Shown here: positions 16,771 through 25,458 of the stretch, piece by piece
How the letters are laid out: each line of letters begins with the position of its first letter
Numbering within the stretch: position 1 is the first letter of the stretch
NCBI GenBank assembly: GCA_002699025.1
Contig: PABA01000002.1
Location: 1-64,000, forward strand
DNA from: Sandaracinus sp.
GTDB lineage: Bacteria; Myxococcota_A; Polyangia; Polyangiales; Houyiibacteriaceae
Direction: 5' to 3'
Length of the DNA: 64,000 bases
Program-made: the position numbers and the translations under genes
The notes under the pieces: model-generated
The model's database searches: none
What the model saw: the letters and a program-made list of their open reading frames with translations, nothing else
Told to the model about the DNA's origin: nothing

Positions 16771-18501
16771 TCAGAGGCGGCGAGCGAGGAAGCCGAGGGG
16801 TGTCTTCTCGAGGGCCTCGAGCCCTTCGCTCAGGCGGCGGGCCGCGCGGCGGACGAAGCCGCCCGGGGGGCGCGGGTGGCCGTTCGTTCGCGGGCGGCTG
16901 GCGCGCTGGCCGTTCGCTCGGGGGCGACCCGCAGAATGGCCGTTCGTGTGCGGCCCGTGCGTGTGCGGCCCGTTCGCCGGGCCGCCCCGGCGGCTGCTCC
17001 CGAGGTGGGATTCGCGCGGCGGCGCCTCGCCCGGCGCGAAGGCCGGCGTGCGCTTCGGCACGAAGAGCTCGTTGAAGTACTCGACGAGGAGCTTCTCCGA
17101 GAGCGGCCGCGGCAGGACGTTCAGGATCTCGTTGATGAGCGCCGTCTCCTCGGGCAGGTCCACCTCGCCGCCGCCCATGCCCGCGAGGCTCAGCACCTGC
17201 TCGAGGCTCGCCCCGTCGATCTCGCCGTCGTCGAGCGTGTCGACGACCTTCTGGACGAGCGGCCGGACGCCGACGCCCGGCCGCTTCTTCGCTTCGGCCA
17301 CGCACTCCTTGAGCTTCTCGAGGAAGTCGTCCTCCCAGCCGCAGTTCGCCGGGTTCACGCTCACGTGCAGGTTCTCCCGGTGTCCGCCGTAGCCGAGCTG
17401 CGGCTGGATGTACCAGCCGCGCGCCTTCATCAGGTCGGCGAGAACGAAGACGCTGAAGTCGTCGGCGGTGAAGCTGAAGAGCGTCGTCTGCGGGGCCGCC
17501 ATGAGGCGGAGCCCGTCGATGGCCTCGACCCCGGCCGCGAGCTTCTTCGTCGTCTCCCGCATGCGCGCGACGAGCTCGCCGTAGCCCGCCTCACCGAGGT
17601 ACTGCAGGACGGCCCAGGTGGCCGCGATGGGGCCGCCGCTCCGCGTGCTCTGCACGGTGGTGTTGATGACCGTGTAGCCGGTCCAGCTCGAGCAGGCGTA
17701 GAGCGCATGCCGCCGCACGGCCTTGTCGCGGAAGAGCACGACCGAGCTGCCCTTCGGGCAGAAGCCGTACTTGTGAAGATCCATGGAGATGCTCGTCACG
17801 CCCGGCACGCGGAAGTCGAAGGGCGGCACGGTCTCGCCGTTCTTCTCCATCACGCCGAGCACGAACGCGCCGATGCAGCCGTCGACGTGGAAGAGCAGCC
17901 CCTTCTCCTCGGCGAGCGCGCCGATGGCCTCGATGGGGTCCGCCACGCCGTGCGCGTAGGCGACGGCCGAGCCGACGAGCAGGATGGTCTCCTCGTCGAT
18001 GGCCGCGCGCATGGCCCCGACGTCGGCCTCGAAGGTCTCCGGGTCCGCGGGGGTGACCACGGTCTCCACGCCGAGGTAGTGGGCGGCCTTGTGGAAGCAG
18101 GCGTGCGCCGTCTCCGGGAGCACCATCTTCGGGCGCGCGATCTCCGGCCGGTGGCGCCGGGCCCAGTCGCGGGCCGCCTTCACGGCGAGCATCACGGACT
18201 CGGTGCCGCCGCTCGTGAAGAGCCCGACGGCGCCCTCGGGCGCGTGGAGGTGTTCGGCCGCGATGCCGAGGATCTCGTTCTCCATGCGGAGCAGGCTCGG
18301 GAAGACCGTCGGGTCGAGGGCGTTCAGCTCGAGGTGCTTCGCGAAGGCGTCCCGGCCGAGGGCCTCCGCCTCCGCGCCGGCGAGGTAGACGTAGCCGAAG
18401 ACGCGACCGTCGTGCCACGGCAGGTCGTGCGCCGTGTAGCGCGCGAGCGCCTCGAAGATGGCCTCGCGGGCGACGCCGCGCTCGGGGATGGGACTGCTCA
18501 T
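16771..18501 (-). CDS. PLP-dependent lyase/decarboxylase, sphingosine-1-phosphate-lyase-like
   Basis: A 576-residue fold-type I PLP enzyme of the group II decarboxylase/S1P-lyase superfamily. The PLP lysine is Lys244 in SMDLHKYGFCPKGSS, Asp207 (HVDGCIGAF) would hold the ring nitrogen, and TSGGTESVMLAVKAARD is the phosphate-side loop. HKYGFCPKGSSVVLFRDK followed by TRSGGPIAATWAVLQYLGE is closest to S1P lyases, which split phosphorylated long-chain bases to a fatty aldehyde and phosphoethanolamine; amino-acid decarboxylases are the alternative. The C-terminus adds about 110 residues with a His/Asn/Gly/Pro/Arg-rich repeat stretch (HGPHTNGH type) and a basic helix. The ATG is served by a good promoter overlapped by a palindrome. 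Confidence 0.82.
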   Translation of the reverse strand: MSSPIPERGVAREAIFEALARYTAHDLPWHDGRVFGYVYLAGAEAEALGRDAFAKHLELNALDPTVFPSLLRMENEILGIAAEHLHAPEGAVGLFTSGGTESVMLAVKAARDWARRHRPEIARPKMVLPETAHACFHKAAHYLGVETVVTPADPETFEADVGAMRAAIDEETILLVGSAVAYAHGVADPIEAIGALAEEKGLLFHVDGCIGAFVLGVMEKNGETVPPFDFRVPGVTSISMDLHKYGFCPKGSSVVLFRDKAVRRHALYACSSWTGYTVINTTVQSTRSGGPIAATWAVLQYLGEAGYGELVARMRETTKKLAAGVEAIDGLRLMAAPQTTLFSFTADDFSVFVLADLMKARGWYIQPQLGYGGHRENLHVSVNPANCGWEDDFLEKLKECVAEAKKRPGVGVRPLVQKVVDTLDDGEIDGASLEQVLSLAGMGGGEVDLPEETALINEILNVLPRPLSEKLLVEYFNELFVPKRTPAFAPGEAPPRESHLGSSRRGGPANGPHTHGPHTNGHSAGRPRANGQRASRPRTNGHPRPPGGFVRRAARRLSEGLEALEKTPLGFLARRL

Positions 18502-18518
18502 CGGGGCCTCCACGCCCT

Positions 18519-18547
18519 CTTCTAGCAGCGGTGGCACTCGGTGCCAA
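18519..18547 (-). promoter_or_regulatory. Promoter of the S1P-lyase-like gene
   Basis: Minus strand TTGGCA (18547-18542), 17-base spacer, TAGAAG (18524-18519) with an extended TGC before it. The start codon is 17 bases downstream of the -10. A palindromic operator covers the -35. Confidence 0.58.
18532..18546. promoter_or_regulatory. Palindromic operator, copy 1
   Basis: Perfect 15-base palindrome TGGCAC-TCG-GTGCCA covering the -35 and first half of the spacer of the S1P-lyase-like promoter. A 14/15 copy lies in the SDR promoter at 19609-19623. Size and symmetry suit a TetR-, LacI- or GntR-type dimer. Confidence 0.6.
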
Positions 18548-18645
18548 GTGGCACGGGCGGTCACGCGAGCGCTCCGGCGTCTCCGGCCGAGGCATCTCCG
18601 CTCGGTGGTCGTGCGTGTTCGGTCGGCGGTGCGCGGTCGGCGGGC

Positions 18646-18671
18646 TCAGTCCGTGAGCTCAGTCCGTGAGG
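18646..18671. repeat. 13-base direct repeat at the 3' end of the SDR gene
   Basis: Two adjacent copies of CTCAGTCCGTGAG; one contains the SDR stop codon. Probably a small slippage duplication. Confidence 0.6.
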
Positions 18672-19528
18672 CCCACCCACTCCATGCTGCGGCGCCAGGT
18701 CTCGGCCGAGAGCGCTTCGTCGGTCGCGGGCGGGTAGGGCTCGGCCCGGGCGCACTCGTCGTAGTAGTGGCCCGTCTCCCCTTCGAGCTCCGGCGCCGTC
18801 GCGCAGTAGAGGCTCGTCTGCGCCCCCTCCTCGTTGGAGATCATGCGCATCTTCATGAGCGGTCGGATCGGCCAGGGCACCTTCCGCCACACGTCCGAGG
18901 CCACGACGCCCGGGTGGAGCGAGTAGGTCGTCACGCCCGTGCCCTCGAGGCGCCGCCCGAGCTCGCGCGCGAAGAAGATGTTCGCCGCCTTCGACTCGGC
19001 GTACTCGGTGAAGCCCGTGAAGCTCCGGGTCGGCTCCCGCTTGCGGTCCAGGTGCACCGTGCGCGCCTTGCGGTGTCCCTTGCTCGCGACGATCACCACC
19101 CGCGCGGGCGCCGACGCCTTCAGCTTCTCGAGCAGGAGGTGCACGAGCAGGAAGTGACCGAGGTGGTTCACGCCCCAGGCGAGCTCGAAGCCCTCCTTCG
19201 TGAGCCCCTTCTGCCCGGCGAGGCCGGCGTTCGCGACGAGCACGTGGAGCGGGAGGTCCCGCGCGAGGAACGCCTCCGCGCAGGCGCGCACGGAGGCGAA
19301 GTCGCCGAGGTCGAGCGGCAGGAGCTCGACGGCCTCGTTCCCGGTCTCGCGGCGGATGCGATCGAGGGCGGGCTGCGTCCGCTCCCGCGAGCGGCAGGCG
19401 AGGAAGACGTGGGCCCCGGCGCGCGCGAGCTCCAGCGCCGTCACCTCCCCGATGCCCGTGTTCGCCCCCGTCACCATGCAGACCTTCCCGCGCATGTCGG
19501 GGACCTGGACCTTCGGCATCGTTCCCAT
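18659..19528 (-). CDS. Short-chain dehydrogenase/reductase (retinol-dehydrogenase-like)
   Basis: A 289-residue classical SDR. It has the cofactor loop TGANTGIG, NAGLAG after strand four, the catalytic Ser in VVIVASKGHR, and the active-site pair in YAESK. NADP(H) use is suggested by the CRSRER segment after strand two. Overall it resembles the retinol-dehydrogenase/WW-oxidoreductase group acting on hydrophobic alcohols, aldehydes or ketones. The ATG at 19528 was chosen because GGAGGAAG lies just upstream; an ATG at 19549 would add seven acidic residues. It lies downstream of a promoter whose spacer holds the same palindrome as the S1P-lyase-like promoter, so the two are probably co-regulated. 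Confidence 0.87.
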   Translation of the reverse strand: MGTMPKVQVPDMRGKVCMVTGANTGIGEVTALELARAGAHVFLACRSRERTQPALDRIRRETGNEAVELLPLDLGDFASVRACAEAFLARDLPLHVLVANAGLAGQKGLTKEGFELAWGVNHLGHFLLVHLLLEKLKASAPARVVIVASKGHRKARTVHLDRKREPTRSFTGFTEYAESKAANIFFARELGRRLEGTGVTTYSLHPGVVASDVWRKVPWPIRPLMKMRMISNEEGAQTSLYCATAPELEGETGHYYDECARAEPYPPATDEALSAETWRRSMEWVGLTD

Positions 19529-19600
19529 CGCTTCTTCCTCCGGCTCCATCGTCGGGCGAGGCCGCGGCGCGCTACACGCTGGCCCGCCTCCCGGATGCGC

Positions 19601-19629
19601 GCAATAACTGTCACCGAGTGCCAGCGCAA
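19601..19629 (-). promoter_or_regulatory. Promoter of the SDR gene
   Basis: Minus strand TTGCGC (19629-19624), 17-base spacer, TATTGC (19606-19601). The palindrome at 19609-19623 fills the spacer, so a bound protein would block polymerase. Confidence 0.55.
19609..19623. promoter_or_regulatory. Palindromic operator, copy 2
   Basis: TGTCACCGAGTGCCA, 14 of 15 bases identical to the reverse complement of the perfect palindrome at 18532-18546. It lies wholly within the SDR promoter spacer and 18 bases from the start of the flavoprotein ORF on the other strand, so that gene may also be affected. Confidence 0.58.
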
Positions 19630-19640
19630 GCCATGCCAGC

Positions 19641-21374
19641 GTGTTCCCCGTGAGCCGATCCCGCCGACCTTCGCGCAGCCGACCTTCGCGCAGCCGACCT
19701 TCGCGCAGCCGACCTTCGCGCAGCCGAGCTTCGCGCAGCCGACCTTCTCACGATGGCTTCGCCGTCCGCGCCCTCGGCGCCCTCCTCCTCTCCGCCGCCC
19801 TCGCGGGCCTCGGGTGCGGCGGCGGCGACGCCGCCCCGCCCGTCGACGAGGGCGAGCCCACCCACCAGAGCTTCGACCGCGGCGTCCTCTGCACCCCGGA
19901 GCGCCTCCTCCGGCCGGAGACGGTGGAGGAGGTCCAGGCCGCCGTCCGCTGGGCCGCCGAGCGGAACCTCCGCGTGAAGGCCGTCTCCTCGGCCGCCTCG
20001 CACAGCGAGAACGCCATCATCTGCGCCGACGAGGGCGCCATCCAGCTCAGCCTCGTCGCCATGGACGCCATCGTGGGCATCGACGAGGAGGCCATGCAGA
20101 TCACCGTGGAGCCCGCGGCGCAGATGGGCGCCATCGGGGACGCGCTCCACGAGGCCGGCCTCGGCGTGCGCAACACCATCCCGCTTCGCGATCTGACGGC
20201 CGCCGGCGCCATCGCCACCGGCGCGCACCACACGAGCCTCCGCTTCCCCTCGGGCGTCCACGACATGGTCGTCGGGCTCTCGCTCGTCGACGGCCGCGGG
20301 GAGCTCCAGCGCCTCGAGGGCGAGGAGGCGCGCGGGGCCGCCGCCCACCTCGGGCGCCTGGGCGTCGTCGTGGCCGTCACCTTCCAGGCCGAGCCCCAGT
20401 TCAAGACGCGCCACGCGATCACCAGCGGCTCGGACGAGGGGCTCGAGGACCGCATCCTCGCGATGGCCCGGGAGCACGACTACGCGAGCTTCAGCTGGTG
20501 GCCGGGCGAGGGCCGCTGGGTGCTCCGCCAGCACGACATCGTCCCCGCCGACACGCCTGGAGAGGCCTACTCGGTCGGCTGGGTCTCGACGGCCGGCGAC
20601 CAGCGCCTCCAGGCCGCGCTCGCCCACCGGGCGAACCGCGATCCGGAGGGGGAGGGGACGCTCTGCGACGTACAGGCGCTCCGGGCCGAGGCGACGGAGC
20701 TCGTCCACGAGGAGGCGGGCGAGCCGGTCGAGGGGCAGGCCGTGGGCTTCTCCCATCGGATGTTCTCGAGCACCTGCGAGGGGCTCGCCTGCCCCTGGGA
20801 GCACCTGAAGATCTTCAACCCGGAGGTCGCCATCCCGGTCGAGGAGCTGCCGCGTTGGATGCGCCGCGTGCGCGAGATCGTCGCCGCGCGCCCCGCCTGC
20901 TTCCCGCTCAACGGCCTCGTCATCCGCTTCTCGGCGGCGAGCGAGAGCTGGCTGGGCATGAACGCCGGCCAGGACGTCGCCTACGTCGAGCTCCACGTCG
21001 TGCGGCACCCGGACGAAGGCGCCTTCGAGCACTTCGCCGACGTCCACGACGAGCTCCACCAGATGTCGCTCCTCGAGTTCGAGGCGCGGCCGCACTGGGG
21101 CAAGAACTACGGCGCGACCTTCCTCGGCCTCGACTACCCGGCCCTCTACCCGGAGTGGGAGCGCTTCGAGGCGCTCCGGGCCCGCCTCGACCCGGACGGA
21201 CGCTTCGAGAACGCCTTCTTCCGGCGGGCCCTCGGCCTCGAGCCGGCGCCCCGGCCGCCCGGCTGCGCCGTGGAGCGCGACTGCTTCTGCCGCGACGACG
21301 CCGACTGCGGGCCGGGCCTCGTCTGCCGGCCGGGCGCCGTGGTGGAGGCGGCGCGCGTCTGTCGCCCGGAGTGA
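19641..21374 (+). CDS. Lipoprotein FAD-linked oxidase (sugar-1,4-lactone oxidase-like)
   Basis: About 577 residues. The N-terminus is odd: a GTG start leads into a Ser-Arg-Ser-Arg-Pro repeat (about residues 8-36, encoded by a 15-bp tandem repeat) before a lipoprotein signal ending in LAGLGC. The body is a VAO-type flavoprotein: FAD-binding part with VKAVSSAASHSENA and DLTAAGAIATGAHHTSL, and an ALO-type C-terminal part ending in PLYPEWERFEALRARLDPDG. Relatives oxidise aldonolactones or alditols with O2. The tail (CAVERDCFCRDDADCGPGL) is a small Cys-rich module. No start codon lies between the repeat and the hydrophobic segment, so the repeat is probably translated. Likely outer-membrane anchored and exported. 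Confidence 0.75.
   Translation: MFPVSRSRRPSRSRPSRSRPSRSRPSRSRASRSRPSHDGFAVRALGALLLSAALAGLGCGGGDAAPPVDEGEPTHQSFDRGVLCTPERLLRPETVEEVQAAVRWAAERNLRVKAVSSAASHSENAIICADEGAIQLSLVAMDAIVGIDEEAMQITVEPAAQMGAIGDALHEAGLGVRNTIPLRDLTAAGAIATGAHHTSLRFPSGVHDMVVGLSLVDGRGELQRLEGEEARGAAAHLGRLGVVVAVTFQAEPQFKTRHAITSGSDEGLEDRILAMAREHDYASFSWWPGEGRWVLRQHDIVPADTPGEAYSVGWVSTAGDQRLQAALAHRANRDPEGEGTLCDVQALRAEATELVHEEAGEPVEGQAVGFSHRMFSSTCEGLACPWEHLKIFNPEVAIPVEELPRWMRRVREIVAARPACFPLNGLVIRFSAASESWLGMNAGQDVAYVELHVVRHPDEGAFEHFADVHDELHQMSLLEFEARPHWGKNYGATFLGLDYPALYPEWERFEALRARLDPDGRFENAFFRRALGLEPAPRPPGCAVERDCFCRDDADCGPGLVCRPGAVVEAARVCRPE
19664..19753 (+). repeat. 15-bp tandem repeat in a signal-peptide N-region
   Basis: Five copies of CCGACCTTCGCGCAG (one with a single change) followed by a partial copy. 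It encodes the Ser-Arg-Pro-Ser-Arg repeat at the start of the FAD-linked oxidase. Confidence 0.9.
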
Positions 21375-21451
21375 GCGGAGGCGTCGTCGCACGCGGCCGT
21401 GACGCGCTGCGTCGAGAGTCGGCTCACGGCTCCGGGCCCGCGGGGCTCTGG

Positions 21452-21457
21452 TAGGCT
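21452..21457 (+). promoter_or_regulatory. Extended -10 hexamer (TGG-TAGGCT) before acs
   Basis: TGG directly followed by TAGGCT, 31 bases before the acs start; no clear -35. AGGAG lies 5 bases before the ATG. Confidence 0.35.
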
Positions 21458-21488
21458 CGCGCCCCCACCCGAGCCCGCCAGGAGAGCC

Positions 21489-23426
<1,938 letters not shown>

Positions 23427-23434
23427 CCTTCGCG

Positions 23435-23462
23435 TGAGCGTTCGCCCGCCGGGGGGCGCTCA
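23435..23462. terminator. Hairpin between acs and the P-loop gene
   Basis: TGAGCG ... CGCTCA arms with an inner CCC/GGG pairing; it overlaps the stop codon of the converging gene. Confidence 0.45.
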
Positions 23463-24023
23463 GGCGAGGAGCGGGAGCTGCGGCGGCGCGAGGTGCTCCT
23501 CGGCCGCCGCGGCGACCACGTCGAGCCAGCCCTCGCGGTCGTCCGCGTCGAGCAGGAGCGTGGGCACGCCGCGGGCGTCCAGCTCGCGGAGCAGGCGGGC
23601 GTCGACGGCGCGCTGGAAGGCCGGGTCCGTGGAGCGGGTCCCGTCCGGGCGGAGCGCGTCCACGATGGGCACGTAGACGAGCAGGTCGTAGCTGCCGAGC
23701 CAGCTCGTGACGAGCTCCTCGAGGCCCGGCGGCGGGTTCCCGGAGAGGAGCAGGTAGACGTAGTTGTCGAGCACGCTCCTATCGCAGAGCACGACCGGGT
23801 GGCGCGCGCCGGCGACGAGCTCGTCGGCGATCTGCGTGTGCAGGATCCAGGACTGGGCCGCGAGGCTCGTGGACTCGTTGATCGGGAGCGGGCAGCGGCG
23901 CGCGACCTCGTGGACGATGTCGAGCACCACGTCCTGCGCCTTCAGGCGCGCGGCCAGCCCGTAGCAGAGGGTGGTCTTGCCCACGCCGTGGGTCCCGATG
24001 AAGGCCAGCTTGAGCTCGGGCAC
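23460..24023 (-). CDS. P-loop nucleotide kinase-like ATPase (AAA_28 type)
   Basis: A 187-residue protein with Walker A GTHGVGKT (residues 10-17) right after the first strand, VVLCDRSVLDNYVYLL as the Walker B-like strand with the DR pair, and a lid-like Arg/Asp region (DGTRSTDPAFQRAVDARLL). This layout fits the AAA_28/NadR-kinase-like group of small nucleotide or nucleoside kinases. Substrate unknown. The GTG start sits six bases behind TATGCT, in line with the leaderless pattern. It is divergent from the RND operon. Confidence 0.75.
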   Translation of the reverse strand: MPELKLAFIGTHGVGKTTLCYGLAARLKAQDVVLDIVHEVARRCPLPINESTSLAAQSWILHTQIADELVAGARHPVVLCDRSVLDNYVYLLLSGNPPPGLEELVTSWLGSYDLLVYVPIVDALRPDGTRSTDPAFQRAVDARLLRELDARGVPTLLLDADDREGWLDVVAAAAEEHLAPPQLPLLA

Positions 24024-24336
24024 GGCGCGAGCATAGCGCGCGGAGAGGCGGGCGCGGCGGCGAGTTGCCCTCGTTCGGAGGCGGGGCGCACGGGCGAGCC
24101 GCCCGGATGCGCGCTTCCGGATGCGCGCGCCCGGATGCGCGCTTCGGAGCTTCGCGCCGCAGAGTGGGGCAGGGCGCCCCGTTTCCCGTGCCTTCGCTCG
24201 ACGCGGCCCCGCTCCCGCCTTAGGTCACGGCGGAGCGGGCGCGCGAGGGCCTCGCGACGGAACGGTCTGTCGATTTCCCTCGCGCGCCTCCCCGGGTCAC
24301 GCTCGCTCGATCCGAGCGACCTCTTCCCACGTATCG
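24024..24336. promoter_or_regulatory. Divergent region between P-loop gene and RND operon
   Basis: 313 bases. TATGCT (minus strand, 24035-24030) ends six bases before the P-loop gene start. A 14-bp tandem repeat (three copies of CGGATGCGCGCTTC, the middle one altered) spans 24104-24145. A small inverted repeat with GCTCG/CGAGC arms lies near 24303-24320 and could be an operator for the efflux genes. No gene was recognised. Confidence 0.4.
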
Positions 24337-25458
24337 ATGCGACGCCTCTCCCTCCTCTCCATCTTCCTCCTCGCCTGCGGTGGCGACTCCGAGCCCGGCG
24401 CCGGGGGCGGCGCAGGGAGCGGCGGGCCGCCGCCGGCGCGGGTCGAGGTGGCTCCGGCGCGGATGGGCGCCCTGGAGGCGACGCGGACCTACTACGCCGA
24501 GCTCCGCTCCCTGGAGCGCGCCGAGCTCGCCGCCGGCGCGGAGGGCGAGGTCCGCGAGGTGCGCGTGCGGGTCGGGGATCGGGTGAGCCGGGGCGACCTG
24601 CTCCTGGTCGTCGACCCGGACCGCGCCCGCGCTTCCCTGGCCGCCGCGCGCTCCGCCCGCGAGCGCGCCGAGCGGGAGCGCGCCCAGGCCCTCCGCGACG
24701 CCGAGCGCCTGCGCCGCGCCGGCCGCGAGCTCGTGCCCGAGGCCGAGATCGAGCAGACGGAGGCGCGCGCCGCCCAGCTCGAGGCGGAGGTCGAGAACCA
24801 GAGCGCGCTCGTCGCCGAGGCCCGTGACGCCATGGACCGCACGCGCCTCCGCGCCCCCTTCGACGGCACCGTCGCGGCCCGGCACGTCGACCGCGGTGAC
24901 TGGGTCTCCGCCGGCACGCTCGCCTTCGAGGTGGTGGCCGACGAGGGCGTCGAGGCCATCGTGCGCGTCGAGCCCGAGCTCACCCCACAGCTCGAGGCCG
25001 ACCACCCGGTGCGCTTCCTCCACGCCGGCGAGAGCGTGTCCGGCCGCGTCTCCGGCGTGGTCCACGCGCTCGATCCGGCGACCCGCACGGCGGGCGTCCG
25101 CGCCCTGCCCGCGGAGGCGACCCCCTGGCTCCGGCCCGGCGCCGCCGCCGAGGTCGCCATCACCGTGGAGCGCGACGGCGAGGGCGTCGTCGTGCCGCGG
25201 GACGCGCTCGTCTTCGGGGTCGCCGAGACGCGCGTCTTCGAGGTCGTGGACGGCAAGGCCGAGGCGCGGCCCGTGGAGGTGCTCGATCGGGGCGGCGCCG
25301 AGGTGCGCGTGCGCGCCGAGGGGCTCGAGGCGGGAGACCGGGTCGTCGTGCGCGGCAACGAGCGCCTCCGCCCCGGGCAGCCCGTGCAGGTGCAGGGCGA
25401 CGAGGCGGAGAGCGCGGACGCGGACGGGAACGGGGCGGACGAGGCGCCGGCGCCGTGA
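24337..25458 (+). CDS. RND efflux periplasmic adaptor (membrane-fusion lipoprotein)
   Basis: A 373-residue membrane-fusion protein with a lipobox at Cys14 (FLLACGGD) and a Gly-rich linker. The HlyD-type layout is complete: lipoyl half (AELAAGAEGEVREVRVRVGDRVSRGDLLLVVD), a long Arg/Glu-rich helical hairpin (about 105-165), the second lipoyl half (RTRLRAPFDGTVAARHVDRGDWVSAG region), a beta-barrel, and a membrane-proximal domain ending in RLRPGQPVQVQG. It links the inner-membrane pump to an outer-membrane channel. Its stop overlaps the pump start (GTGA), so the two are translationally coupled. No TolC gene is adjacent; the one at 58-59 kb is a possible partner. Confidence 0.92.
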   Translation: MRRLSLLSIFLLACGGDSEPGAGGGAGSGGPPPARVEVAPARMGALEATRTYYAELRSLERAELAAGAEGEVREVRVRVGDRVSRGDLLLVVDPDRARASLAAARSARERAERERAQALRDAERLRRAGRELVPEAEIEQTEARAAQLEAEVENQSALVAEARDAMDRTRLRAPFDGTVAARHVDRGDWVSAGTLAFEVVADEGVEAIVRVEPELTPQLEADHPVRFLHAGESVSGRVSGVVHALDPATRTAGVRALPAEATPWLRPGAAAEVAITVERDGEGVVVPRDALVFGVAETRVFEVVDGKAEARPVEVLDRGGAEVRVRAEGLEAGDRVVVRGNERLRPGQPVQVQGDEAESADADGNGADEAPAP

